Source of the DNA: Frankia nepalensis
Lineage (GTDB): Bacteria; Actinomycetota; Actinomycetes; Frankiales; Frankiaceae
NCBI RefSeq assembly: GCF_016786325.1
Contig: NZ_JADWYU010000148.1
Coordinates: 1 to 44,116 of the forward strand
Length of the DNA: 44,116 nucleotides
Reading direction: 5' to 3'
In this document: positions 8,015 to 16,345 of the stretch, one piece after another
How positions within the stretch are numbered: the stretch's first letter is position 1
Layout of the letters: every line of letters starts with the position of its first letter
The notes under the pieces: generated by a model
Databases searched by the model: none
The model's input: only the letters and a program-made list of their open reading frames with translations
What the model was told of the DNA's origin: nothing
Position numbers and translations under genes: made by a program

Positions 8015-9325
8015 ATGGGGCACGGGTATGGCCGGCCGTCGTGGGATGACGGCGCGAGCCGCGCCGGCGCGCGCCATGGCGCGCGGAGTTCCACTGAGGC
8101 CGGGCGGCGGGCGTCCTCCCAGTTCGGCGCGGGTGACCCGCCTGGATCCGCCGCGCACGACCAGGACGGCGAGGTCTGGGAAGCGGAGCTCGTCGACGAG
8201 CAGTGGGATCCGGTTGACGCCCTGAGCGCCGACGACGTCGAGATCGTGGACAGCGCCACCCTCGACGCCATCGCCAGTCGGCTGCGCGCCAGCGCGGCCC
8301 AGGAGTCCGCCACGTCATCGGCCAGGGCCGCCGCGGGAGTGCCCCCGCACCAATCTGGTTCCGCGGGGCCGGCCGCCGCGGCCGGGATGGCGGGCATGGG
8401 CCCGTCGACCCACGCGGGCCCGTCGACCCACGCGGGCCCGTCGACCCACGCGGCCCCGTTGAGCCACGCGACTCCGTTGACCGATGTGACCCCGTTGACC
8501 GATGTGACCGCGCCCCCGGCCGGGCCGGCGGATCCGGAGGCCTCGGCCAGGCCGACCGGCGCGGCCGGCCGGGTGAGTTGGTTCGAGCAGGCGCCACGCC
8601 GTTCGAGGGCTGCCGCGGCCAGCCGCCCCACGCGAGCCACGGTTGCCGCTGGTGCCGACCGCGCCGCGGAGGCGGGCCGGCGGGTGCCGGAGCACCGCCG
8701 GCGGCCGACGCGGCTGCTCGCGGGCCGGCTGGCGGGCGGCCAGCGGATCTACCAGCGTCAGCTGGATCGCCTGATGAGTCGAAGGATGGGGCGCGTGCCG
8801 CTGGTCGCGGTCGCGGGTGTGGTCGTGCTCGCGCTGCTCGTCGGCGGTCTGGCGGTCGCGCTGTCCGGCGGCGGGTCCGACTCGGCGGGGGGAGCCGGCG
8901 ACCAGACCGCCGCGCGCCAGATCCCGGTGGACCCGGGCGGAGACACCGGTGGGCTGAACGATGGCGACACCGGTGGACGGGAGGATGACGACACCGGCGC
9001 GTCGGGAGCCGGGGCGAGTGGACCGAGCCCGTCCGTGGGCGTCGCGCCACCCGGCGGGCTCGGGGGAGCAGGCAGCGCGCAGCTTGACACCGGTGTGATG
9101 GTGATGCCGAGCGTCGGATCAGTGGAGCCCGTGGCGTCGGAGCCGGCGTCCGTGCCGGAGCAGCCTCGCACGACCGGCGCGCCGTCCACGGGCGGCGGCG
9201 TCGCGACCGCCGAGCCGCGTCCGGCACCGACCGCCACCCCGGCCACCGCGACGACGCAGTCCTGCCCACCGATGACGCCCTTCCGGTACTTCCTGCTTCG
9301 TTTGTGGGGCCTCAACCCGTGCTGA
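8015..9325 (+). CDS. Single-pass membrane protein with disordered flanks
   Basis: I do not recognise the family. I chose ATG 8015 because a GGGGCGGGG tract precedes it and because upstream codons are repeat-derived; the frame stays open back to 7583. The 436-residue product has an acidic patch (about 65-85), a disordered stretch with GPSTHA and TPLTDV tandem units, a basic region rich in Arg (about 200-255), and one transmembrane helix near residues 260-286 (VPLVAVAGVVVLALLVGGLA). An extracellular Gly/Asp/Pro/Thr-rich tail follows, with DTGG repeats. It ends in a short hydrophobic segment containing FRYFLLRLWGLNPC. The basic inside and acidic outside suggest an N-in, C-out orientation. Its function is unknown. 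Confidence 0.65.
   Translation: MGHGYGRPSWDDGASRAGARHGARSSTEAGRRASSQFGAGDPPGSAAHDQDGEVWEAELVDEQWDPVDALSADDVEIVDSATLDAIASRLRASAAQESATSSARAAAGVPPHQSGSAGPAAAAGMAGMGPSTHAGPSTHAGPSTHAAPLSHATPLTDVTPLTDVTAPPAGPADPEASARPTGAAGRVSWFEQAPRRSRAAAASRPTRATVAAGADRAAEAGRRVPEHRRRPTRLLAGRLAGGQRIYQRQLDRLMSRRMGRVPLVAVAGVVVLALLVGGLAVALSGGGSDSAGGAGDQTAARQIPVDPGGDTGGLNDGDTGGREDDDTGASGAGASGPSPSVGVAPPGGLGGAGSAQLDTGVMVMPSVGSVEPVASEPASVPEQPRTTGAPSTGGGVATAEPRPAPTATPATATTQSCPPMTPFRYFLLRLWGLNPC
8401..8516 (+). repeat. In-frame 18-bp minisatellite
   Basis: Three near-identical 18-bp units code for GPSTHA and are followed by diverged 18-bp units coding for APLSHA, TPLTDV and TPLTDV. The whole array lies inside the coding region of the membrane protein and lengthens its cytoplasmic linker. 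Confidence 0.8.
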
Positions 9326-9499
9326 GCCGGGCCGCCTCCTGAACGCCGCGTCCTGACCGCGCGCACGGCCCGACTCCCGCCTGTCCTGGCCCCTGCCTGT
9401 CCTGTTCCAGGGCCCGCGCATACGAGATCCGGCGGTGCCGCATGGCCGTCATGCCCCAGAGCCGCGGCGGGTGGCGGCTGGTGGCGGGCCGCGGAAAGG

Positions 9500-10507
9500 T
9501 CAGGGTGTCGGGATCTGGGCCGCCAGTTCGCGGAGATGGCGGTGCATGCCGTCGTAGGCCGCGGCCGGTGGCAGGTAGGCCTTGGAGACCTTGGCAAGGG
9601 CGCTGAAGTTGACGTCCACGACGTTGGCCAGCGGAGCCTCGCTGATCTGGCTCAGGAGCTGATAGCTGTCGAGCGTCTCCAGGCCGTACAGCTCGGACAG
9701 CCAGTTCACCATCTCCACCTGGCCGATTCGCCAGGCGTCCTCCAACGGGCGGCTCGACCCGACGGTGATCAGGTGGGTGTCGCTTTCGAGGCGCGGCCAG
9801 GCCGGCGACCCGCCCTTGATCAGCTCGACGAGCAGTGTCACGTCCATCGCGCCTTCGACCGCCGTCCCGCAGGCCTCGCCCTCGCCCTGGCGGTAGTGCC
9901 CGTCGCCGACGGAGAACAGCGCGCCCTCCACGTTGACGCCGAGATAGCACGTCACGCCGGCGCGCATCTCCGGGGTATCCATGTTGCCGCCGAACCGGTC
10001 CGGCACCAGCGCCGAACGGGCCTCGAAAGCGGCCGGCGCGACGCCGACCGTGCCGAGCATTGGTGACATCGGCAAGGGGATCTGGTGCTCGCTGGACAGT
10101 GCCGTGAAGATGACCGTGCCGGCCGCGCGGTCGACTTCGTAGATCCAGGTCCGCTCGGGTAGCGGCGGCTGCAGCGTCGCGGTGCGATCCGTGCCGGTCA
10201 GGCCCCCGAAGAACGGGATCGTCGTCGACGCTCCCCAGCCCCGGGCCGGAACAAGGTCGACAAGGTGCAACACGAGCGTGTCACCCGGCTCCGCGCCCTC
10301 GACGTAGAACGGACCCGTCTGCGGGTTGACGAACGGCATCGTCAGTGCACTGCTCGGCAGGTCGGCGGTGGTCCGCAACCGGCCGCAGAACGCGTCCTCC
10401 GTCCACAGCCGCAGCACGGAGCCCGGCCGGATCTTCCGGATCGGCGCGACCCCGCCGAACGTCCACGCGAACTGCTCGGGCTCCGGCCGGAACTCGACGA
10501 TCTCCAC
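9500..10507 (-). CDS. Acetamidase/formamidase family protein
   Basis: The frame is open up to 10972, but homology-like sequence begins only at VEIVEFRPEPEQ. I place the start at GTG 10507, with GGAGG seven bases upstream; GTG 10513 is an alternative. The 335-residue product matches the FmdA/AmdA fold. It has an N-terminal beta region (FTWTFGG-like AWTFGGVAPI, GPFYVEGAEPGDTLVLHLVDL) and the hallmark block FGGNMDTPEMRAG, then GVNVEGALFSVGDGHYRQGEGE, here split for brevity, which contributes metal and substrate ligands. The family hydrolyses short amides such as formamide or acetamide to ammonia and the acid, using a metal ion. No transporter or regulator gene is adjacent, so the physiological substrate is open. 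Confidence 0.88.
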   Translation of the reverse strand: MEIVEFRPEPEQFAWTFGGVAPIRKIRPGSVLRLWTEDAFCGRLRTTADLPSSALTMPFVNPQTGPFYVEGAEPGDTLVLHLVDLVPARGWGASTTIPFFGGLTGTDRTATLQPPLPERTWIYEVDRAAGTVIFTALSSEHQIPLPMSPMLGTVGVAPAAFEARSALVPDRFGGNMDTPEMRAGVTCYLGVNVEGALFSVGDGHYRQGEGEACGTAVEGAMDVTLLVELIKGGSPAWPRLESDTHLITVGSSRPLEDAWRIGQVEMVNWLSELYGLETLDSYQLLSQISEAPLANVVDVNFSALAKVSKAYLPPAAAYDGMHRHLRELAAQIPTP

Positions 10508-11326
10508 CCGCACCGCCTCCTCGCACCGGTCGCCGCACCTGTCGCCACGGGCGTCGTGGCCGAACAGCCGCGGGTGCCGTGGTGGAACCGCGACGCCGCG
10601 GCCGGTTCGATCTCCGACACGGTGAATCGCTCTGGCCCGTGCGCGGCCGAATCTACGACCATCCGGTTTCGCCCCCGCTACGCGCACGTCATCGCCAGGT
10701 CGGGCCAGTGCCACCTCACCGAACGTTCGCCCCGCAGGCCGCGCCCGGGGAACCAAGAGCAGTCGGGCGGGGCGCGCCGACGGTGACATGGAACGTCTGC
10801 CTGATCTCTCGACTGCCGTCCTGGTAAGGGCGAACGTCGCTGGATGCGGCACCAGAGGGAACCCCGTGACCGGTGAGCGGGCGGTCCCGACGAGCGGCTG
10901 GCGATGACCTGTGGGGCGTTCGACCATGATCCCAGACGCCATGGTGCCGAGAACCTCCTCGTCAGGCATCACAGCCCCTGGACCGATCCCAGGACCGGCC
11001 AGCCACCAGCGAGCTGTGAGTGTCGCCCCACGTGGCCGGCCAACACCGGACCTTGGAGCTCATGGCGGCATCCTGTCGCCAACCTGGGACGGCCGGCAGG
11101 GCGCTCGGCGTTCCGTCGGACAGGCGGGGCGCGAGACGACGCCGGCTGGCTCGCTGACGGCTGACGAACTCCCCACCTTGTCACGTCGGGCAGGGCGCGC
11201 CGGCCGTACAGGCGTCGGCCACGTTGCCGGGCAGGGCGCTGGTCGGATTCGGTCACAGCCGACGATCAAGAGTGGCGGAGGGAGGGGGCGGGCAGCGGAG
11301 TTGTCGGAGGTGCGCGGGATGCTCGG
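10508..11326. other. Gap of about 820 bases without a supported gene
   Basis: The open frames here, including the N-terminal extension of the amidase frame and short frames on the plus strand, have no domain, no ribosome site and mixed codon bias. The region lies between divergent genes and must hold the amidase promoter. I see no strong hairpin, repeat or RNA gene. Confidence 0.45.
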
Positions 11327-12613
11327 GTGGTGGCTACTTCCCGCCAAGCAGGCCGTGGGGACAAGTCGGTCTCGCCGACGGTCGCGATGTGTCGGCTGAC
11401 CGCGCAGCTCCTGGTGGATCCGCTACCGACCCCGTCGACCGCGGCGGGCCGGGTTTCGACGGTGGTCGAGGCGGTCGGCCGGGTGCTCGCGGTCCAGGCG
11501 CAGGACTCGCGGGGGCTGCGGCTCGCGGTGCGGTCACGCACTCGGGGCCTGGCGGCCGCCGATGTCGATCGCGCGTTCGCCGAGCGGGCGATCGTGGTGA
11601 CCTGGCTGAACCGGGGCACGCTGCACCTCGCCCGCTCGGAGGACTATCCCTGGCTGCATGCGCTCACCGCGCCCAGGCAGGAGACGCTCCTGCGCCGTCG
11701 GCTGGCTGAGGAGGGAGTCTCGCCCGCCGAGGCCGAACGCGGCGTTGACCTGGTGGAACGCGCGCTGGTCGACCAGGGCCCGCTGACCCGGACCCAGCTG
11801 CGCGATCTGCTGGACGCCGCGGGTATCCCGACCGCGCGGCAGGCGCTCATCATGATCCTCGGCTACGCGAGCCAGCGCGGCGTCCTGGTCCGCGGCCCGA
11901 TGGCCGGCGCCGAGCACGCCTACGTGCTCACCCGCGACTGGCTGGGTGATCTCGCCCCGAACGCGGGGGCAGGCGTCGATCGGGACGCGGCGCTGGCGGA
12001 ACTCGCCGTGCGTTACCTGGCCGGCCACGGCCCGGCGGACGACCGCGACCTCGCCGCCTGGTCGGGCCTGACGCTTGGCGACGCCCGCCGAGGTCTGATG
12101 TTGGCATCCGACCGCGTCGAGGCCTTGGACGATGGACGAGCGGACCTACGCCGCCGCGCCCGCGGGGCCCGCGGGGTGAGCGTCACGGCAGTCCTGGGCA
12201 TCGACGGTGGCGGAAGCCGCCTCGGCGAGCCGGGCGATACCGGCGACCCGGATGAGGACGCAGGCAGCGGCGACGGCCGGGATACCGGCGAAAAGGCCGA
12301 GACGGACCTGGAAGCCATCCCTACCCGGCTGCTGGGACCGTTCGACCCAATCCTCCACGGTTGGGCCGCCCGAGACTGGGTGACCGGCCCTCATCGCGGG
12401 ATCGTCACCGTCAACGGCATCTTCCGTTCGATCGCCCTGGTCGCTGGTCAGGCGGCAGGTACCTGGACGATGCCCGACGGCCACGTCGCCCTGTCGCCGT
12501 TCGCCCCACTCCCGCCCCACATCGACGCCGCGCTCCGCGCCGAGGCCGCCGACGTGCACCGTTTCTTCGCGACGCCACCTGATCCGACCCCGGCCACGTC
12601 AGCCGAGGGATAG
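11327..12613 (+). CDS. AlkZ-like winged-helix (HTH_42) protein, probable DNA glycosylase family
   Basis: The 428-residue protein belongs to the HTH_42 (YcaQ/AlkZ) superfamily of tandem winged helices. Residues 54-60 read LAVQAQD, matching the QxQ catalytic motif (Gln57, Gln59) of AlkZ, the Streptomyces enzyme that removes azinomycin-type interstrand crosslinks and alkylated bases. Other family features include TWLNRGTLHLARSEDYPWL (about 90-108), a winged-helix stretch around 150-240, and LLGPFDPILHG near the C-terminus. A 45-residue acidic Gly/Asp-rich insert (about 285-330) precedes that motif and looks like a disordered loop. The start is uncertain: GTG 11327 has no well-placed ribosome site, and ATG 11387 is possible. 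Many such proteins are annotated only as winged-helix DNA-binding; the repair role is inferred from the motif. Confidence 0.85.
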   Translation: MVATSRQAGRGDKSVSPTVAMCRLTAQLLVDPLPTPSTAAGRVSTVVEAVGRVLAVQAQDSRGLRLAVRSRTRGLAAADVDRAFAERAIVVTWLNRGTLHLARSEDYPWLHALTAPRQETLLRRRLAEEGVSPAEAERGVDLVERALVDQGPLTRTQLRDLLDAAGIPTARQALIMILGYASQRGVLVRGPMAGAEHAYVLTRDWLGDLAPNAGAGVDRDAALAELAVRYLAGHGPADDRDLAAWSGLTLGDARRGLMLASDRVEALDDGRADLRRRARGARGVSVTAVLGIDGGGSRLGEPGDTGDPDEDAGSGDGRDTGEKAETDLEAIPTRLLGPFDPILHGWAARDWVTGPHRGIVTVNGIFRSIALVAGQAAGTWTMPDGHVALSPFAPLPPHIDAALRAEAADVHRFFATPPDPTPATSAEG

Positions 12614-12628
12614 GTAGTCCTCCGATGA

Positions 12629-12646
12629 GGACGGGCCGCCCCGTCC
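12629..12646. terminator. Hairpin downstream of the AlkZ-like gene
   Basis: A perfect 7-bp stem (GGACGGG 12629-12635, CCCGTCC 12640-12646) with a 4-base CCGC loop lies 16 bases past the stop codon. It lacks a T-tract. Confidence 0.5.
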
Positions 12647-12725
12647 ACCGGCGCCCGCCCCGGCCACGCCCGCCCGCCCCGCCGGGCGCGCGACCTCGGC
12701 ACGGTCGGGTATCGTAGAAATCCAC

Positions 12726-12801
12726 GCCGGCGTGGCGCAATTGGTAGCGCACCCGACTTGTAATCGGGCGGTTAGGGGTTCGAGTCCCCTCGTCGGCTCC
12801 A
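12726..12801 (+). tRNA. tRNA-Thr (anticodon TGT)
   Basis: A full cloverleaf can be folded. The acceptor stem is GCCGGCG (12726-12732) with CGTCGGC (12791-12797), containing one G-T pair. The D arm has a GCGC stem and a TTGGTA loop. The anticodon stem is CCCGA/TCGGG around the loop CTTGTAA, giving anticodon TGT (reads ACA). The T arm is GGGG-TTCGAGT-CCCC. The discriminator base is T, and CCA is encoded at 12799-12801. Confidence 0.97.
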
Positions 12802-12960
12802 CTCCCACCAGCACTGGAACGTTCTGTGCCGGTCATCTGAGACCGTCTGTGAAGCCTATGTACAGCCAACGTCCTCGTGTTTCGTCTCCGAGGTCTTCGT
12901 CGCCGCCTTGGCCCTCCTCGCTGCCCTCGTCCTCACACTTCCGGTGCCAGAACGGGCGGA

Positions 12961-12966
12961 TATGCT
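12961..12966 (+). promoter_or_regulatory. Possible -10 box (TATGCT) upstream of the DUF6928-like gene
   Basis: TATGCT lies in an AT-richer patch about 36 bases before the TTG start at 13002. No good -35 hexamer stands 16-18 bases upstream, so this is only a candidate. Confidence 0.25.
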
Positions 12967-13001
12967 ACGGCGACCACTGAGTCATCGTGCAGGGAGACGC
13001 G

Positions 13002-13790
13002 TTGGGAGCAAAGACCGGTTTTCTGGTGTATGCCGACGGTGATGCGCGGGATCTGCTGCGACAGGTAGGCGCGGCGGATCTGGAGCGGACGTCCGCAATG
13101 ATGCGCCGTTTCTATCCGGGCTGGGAGATTGAGGAGACCGAGGGCTCGGACCTCGGGGATGGTGTGTACCCCCCGGAGGGGACGGTCCATGCGGCGAGCT
13201 GGCCTGGGGTGGAGGTTGTCTGCGACCAGGGTGTGATGCTCGACTTTCCGTCGCGGCTTCCGGAGCACCTCGTCGCGGCGAGTGCGGGCCGGCGACTGGT
13301 CCTTCATGCCATGCACAGTGTGGTCGACTGGCTTGCGTTTGCCGTGTGGGAGGACGGGCGTCTCGTTCGTTCCCTGAGCCTGTCGCCGGACAGCGGGATT
13401 ATCGAGAACATCGGGGAGCCGCTTCCCTTTGAGCTTTCCTACTGGGCCGGCGACCACCCGGCAGATGTCATTCCCTGGCCGGGTGATGAGGACACTCCTT
13501 ATCCGCTGGCCTTTCACCCCCTCGAACTTGGCGAAGACGCGCTGCGCGCGCTCTTCGGGTTCGTTCTGGAAGGTCGTCCCGAGCCCGGCGACCTCGCCAA
13601 ACACGAAATTCACCTCCATGGCTTCCGTGTGCGGGACCCGAACGGCCCGGATCCCGCGGAGAAGGAAGAGGAGCTAAGGAGGGCCATGGAATCCATGGGT
13701 CCACCGCGCTTTTTCAGGATGGGGCCGGACGGTACTCTGATCGAGGTCGACGACCTTGTCGTGGACCGTCTGCTTTATGAGCAGGAGTGA
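13002..13790 (+). CDS. DUF6928-like protein
   Basis: I start the protein at TTG 13002 because AGGGAG lies five bases upstream and because the family, as I recall it, begins MGAKT; a GTG at 12987 is in frame. The 262-residue product resembles the actinobacterial DUF6928 family. Recognisable blocks are GAKTGFLVYADGD at the N-terminus, MMRRFYPGW, YPPEGTVHAASWPG, DFPSRLPEHL, then LHAMHSVVDWLAFAVWEDG and SLSLSPDSGIIENIGEPLPFE (given here in part). No catalytic motif is evident and the function is unknown. No signal peptide or membrane helix is seen. GC content is clearly lower than in neighbouring genes, with many T-ending codons. Together with the tRNA gene directly upstream, this hints at acquisition, although no att repeat was found. 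Confidence 0.8.
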   Translation: MGAKTGFLVYADGDARDLLRQVGAADLERTSAMMRRFYPGWEIEETEGSDLGDGVYPPEGTVHAASWPGVEVVCDQGVMLDFPSRLPEHLVAASAGRRLVLHAMHSVVDWLAFAVWEDGRLVRSLSLSPDSGIIENIGEPLPFELSYWAGDHPADVIPWPGDEDTPYPLAFHPLELGEDALRALFGFVLEGRPEPGDLAKHEIHLHGFRVRDPNGPDPAEKEEELRRAMESMGPPRFFRMGPDGTLIEVDDLVVDRLLYEQE

Positions 13791-13994
13791 TCACGATCTG
13801 ACCCCCCATCATTTATTGATGGAGAGTTCTGGTGCCTGACCCGGGTGTGGCCGTGGCGGTTTCCTCGCGCGTATCCCACGCAAATGTCCGCGGCCAGGCG
13901 CTCGTCCGGGATCGGCGCCGGCTCGATGCTGGCGGCAGCGCGGCTGGACCATCCCGGCGCGCGATGCCGGCGGGGCGTCGGCGATGCTGTGGGC

Positions 13995-14834
13995 GTGGAG
14001 TACGTGTCCAGAGTGCCGCGACCGCCGCTGGACGGGCTGATCGATGACCTCTACTACTTGGAGGGGACGCCGCCGTACGCCCGGCTGACGCTGCCGCCGG
14101 CACCGGCGGCGCTGCTCATCGTCAACCTCGGAGCGCCGTTCCGCATCCGCGCCGGCACCGACATCGAGACGGCCGAGTACGCCGACGGCTGCGTGGTCGC
14201 CACGCCCACCCGCGCGTGGGAGTTCGGCTACCCACTCTGGACCAAGTCCGTCGGCGCGCACGTCAAGCCGTGGGGCCTGGCGCCGTTCCTGCCGATGCCG
14301 GCGGCCGAGCTGTGCGACCGGCCAGTGACGATAGAGCAGGTCTGGGGCCGGCCCGCCGTTGCCGAGCTGCGAGACCGGCTGGCCACGGCGGACGGACCGC
14401 ACGAGATGCTGACGCTGCTCGAGGAGGAGCTGATGCGACGGCTGCGTGAGACCGCCGGCCTGGGCCTGGTTCGCGATATGAGCAGTGTCATCGTGGCGAA
14501 CAGTGGGGCGGTGGCGATCGGCGATCTGAGCGTGGCGGCCGGTGTCAGCAGCACTCATCTGGCACGGCGGTTCAAGGAGCTCATCGGTGTCACACCGAAG
14601 CGGCTGGCCCGCTCCCAACGCTTTGCCGCGACCGTGCTTGCGATCGACCCCGCCGAACCGATCGACTGGGGCGACGTCGCCGCTGGCGCAGGCTACTTCG
14701 ACCAGGCTCACTTCGGCCACGAGTTCCGGGAGTTCACCGGGCTCACTCCAACCCAGTACATCGAAGTACGGCGGCGCTTCCTGCGCGAGCATCCCGGCAG
14801 CGTGCTGGACGGCTGGTCGCTGCCGGCCGATTGA
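13995..14834 (+). CDS. AraC-family transcriptional regulator
   Basis: The frame is open from 13845, but the first 50 codons do not look like protein; I prefer GTG 13995 (279 residues), with GTG 13989 as an alternative. The N-terminal half (LIDDLYYLEG, ALLIVNLGAPFRI) is the DUF6597-type sensor seen in many AraC regulators. The C-terminal 100 residues hold two helix-turn-helix motifs. The first is IGDLSVAAGVSSTHLARRFKE and the second is WGDVAAGAGYFDQAHFGHEF, followed by the classic GLTPTQY. The dihydrofolate-reductase-like gene starts 65 bases downstream on the same strand, so this regulator may control it. The ligand is unknown. Confidence 0.9.
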   Translation: MEYVSRVPRPPLDGLIDDLYYLEGTPPYARLTLPPAPAALLIVNLGAPFRIRAGTDIETAEYADGCVVATPTRAWEFGYPLWTKSVGAHVKPWGLAPFLPMPAAELCDRPVTIEQVWGRPAVAELRDRLATADGPHEMLTLLEEELMRRLRETAGLGLVRDMSSVIVANSGAVAIGDLSVAAGVSSTHLARRFKELIGVTPKRLARSQRFAATVLAIDPAEPIDWGDVAAGAGYFDQAHFGHEFREFTGLTPTQYIEVRRRFLREHPGSVLDGWSLPAD

Positions 14835-14899
14835 TTTCTTACAAGACCGACAGCTCACGACTCGCTAGTTTGGGGGCACCCCGAGCAGAGGAGAGTCCC

Positions 14900-15481
14900 A
14901 TGGGCAAGGTGGTCATGTACGCCTCGGTGTCGGTCGACGGCTTCATCGCGGACAAGAACGACCAGCCCGGACCGCTGTTCGACTGGTTGACCAGCGGTGA
15001 CGTGCCGTTGGACGAGAGCGGCGTCTTGAAGGTGTCGCAGACGTCCTACGACCACACTCGGCCCTACTGGGACCAGATCGGGGCGACAATCGCAGGTCGC
15101 CACGTATTCGACATGACGGACGGCTGGGACGGAACGCCGCCGAGCGGGATCGACCACGTTGTCGTCGTGACCCACCGGGGCAGGCCCGAGGGCTGGCATC
15201 CCGAGGCGCCGTTCTACTTTGTCGACGGCATTGAGGCTGCAGTGGCGAAGGCGCAGGAGCTTGCGGGTGATCGCGTGGTCGAGGTCGCCGCTGGCGACGT
15301 CGGCGGCCAGGCGCTTGCCGCGGGCCTGGTCGACGAGGTGCGCATGGACGTCGTACCCGTCGTGTTCGGGTCCGGCAAGTGCTACTTCGGGTCGGTCCAC
15401 GCGCAGCACCTGTTGGAGGATCCTGACGTGATGATTCAGGGCAACCGGGTGCTTCACCTGCGCTATCGGGTGCGCCGTTGA
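14900..15481 (+). CDS. Dihydrofolate reductase family (RibD C-terminal-like) protein
   Basis: The 193-residue protein starts at ATG 14900 with GAGGAGAG a few bases upstream. It begins MGKVVMYASVSVDGFIAD, the signature strand and loop of the RibD-C/DHFR-like fold. Later it has IAGRHVFDMTDGWDG, a VVVTHRGR strand and DVGGQALAAGLVDEVRMDVVP, matching the NADPH-binding half of the family. Members reduce pteridine or pyrimidine-type substrates, but most stand-alone copies like this one have no known substrate and are probably not the essential folate enzyme. The gene follows the AraC regulator by 65 bases and may be its target. Confidence 0.92.
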   Translation: MGKVVMYASVSVDGFIADKNDQPGPLFDWLTSGDVPLDESGVLKVSQTSYDHTRPYWDQIGATIAGRHVFDMTDGWDGTPPSGIDHVVVVTHRGRPEGWHPEAPFYFVDGIEAAVAKAQELAGDRVVEVAAGDVGGQALAAGLVDEVRMDVVPVVFGSGKCYFGSVHAQHLLEDPDVMIQGNRVLHLRYRVRR

Positions 15482-15922
15482 CCGATCTGAGCGGGTACGC
15501 GGAGAAGTCCACCGCGAACGGTGACACAAGATCGGGCCTCCGGCCGCGTTTGCGCATCGCTGTCCCTGGTCGGGCAGCCGACGCCGATCCGCCCCAGCAC
15601 CTCACCCGCGGCAAGTTCAACTCAAGATCACTGGTTGCCGGTTTCCGTCGTATCTTTGGCCGACCCCCAGGAAGAGCGGCTCGTCGTGCTCCCGGATCGC
15701 GTCCAGGGGTGGCGTCGATCCATGGCGGTGGATTGTCCGTTGGTGACGGCCGTGACAGCATGACGGCCCCGCCGACCGTACCGGGCGGGTCGTGGCCTGC
15801 TTGCCTTCGCGATGATCGCGCGCATGCCCGCCGGACTGCGCGACCGCCTCGTCACCGCGGCTGTCGGGCTGACCCGGAAGCCGGCAGCCCAGCCACGACC
15901 AGCCGTGAGTGAGGTCCTCCGG
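15482..15922. other. Gap of about 440 bases between convergent genes
   Basis: No open frame here has a domain or a ribosome site. The region should contain the 3' ends of the DHFR-like and HxlR transcripts. A weak stem (GGCCGT...ACGGCC, near 15748-15768) is the only structure noticed. Confidence 0.4.
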
Positions 15923-16249
15923 TCAAGCCGTGGCCCACGTGGCGATCGTGTCGAGGATGTCGCCGAGTTCGTGACCACGCGGAGTGAGGGCGTACTCCAC
16001 CCGCGGCGGCTTGTCGGGGTAGACGGTCCTGGTGACCAGCCCACGCTCTTCCAGGGATTGAAGCCGCTCGGCCAGCGTCTTCGGGCTGATGCCCGGCATC
16101 GCCCGTTGCAGTTCGCCGTACCGCCTCGCGCCGAGATGCAGCTGGAAGATCACTAGCGGCGTCCACTTGCTTCCCACGAACGCCAGAGTCTGTGTCACGG
16201 GGCAGACATCTGGCGTCAGGGGTGGCAGCGTGACCTGCGTACTTTCCAT
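15923..16249 (-). CDS. HxlR-family transcriptional regulator
   Basis: I place the start at ATG 16249, giving 108 residues, the usual HxlR length. ATG 16315 is in frame, but it would leave only 30 bases to the divergent gene. The sequence is a textbook HxlR/MarR-like winged helix: CPVTQTLAFVGSKWTPLVIF, LHLGARRYGELQRAMPGIS, KTLAERLQSLEERGLVTR, then YPDKPPRVEYALTPRGHEL. The single conserved cysteine near the N-terminus is where redox or aldehyde-sensing members react. It is divergent from a glycosyltransferase gene across 96 bases, which suggests that it controls that gene and itself. Confidence 0.92.
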   Translation of the reverse strand: MESTQVTLPPLTPDVCPVTQTLAFVGSKWTPLVIFQLHLGARRYGELQRAMPGISPKTLAERLQSLEERGLVTRTVYPDKPPRVEYALTPRGHELGDILDTIATWATA

Positions 16250-16345
16250 TTCTGAAGTTACTACAGCATGAGAGTGCCCTTCACAAGATGAAGAAGGCTT
16301 CCTAGCTTCGGACATGCCCACGTCACCCGTGATGAGAAGCAGCCG
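16250..16345. promoter_or_regulatory. Divergent promoter region, HxlR regulator and glycosyltransferase
   Basis: This 96-base interval is distinctly AT-richer than its flanks (for example AAGTTACTACAGCATGAGAG near 16255). It separates the two divergent genes and must hold both promoters. HxlR operators are usually short palindromes here; I could not single one out. Confidence 0.5.

Noticed and set aside
10511-10972. N-terminal extension of the amidase frame to 10972
   Set aside because: No similarity to the amidase family and unusual composition; a well-placed GGAGG marks the start near 10507.
12726-13790. Integrated element using tRNA-Thr as attachment site
   Set aside because: No integrase gene, and no second copy of the tRNA 3' end was found in the window.
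13845-13994. Longer AraC protein starting at 13845
   Set aside because: The first 50 codons lack protein character; the sensor domain begins just after GTG 13995.
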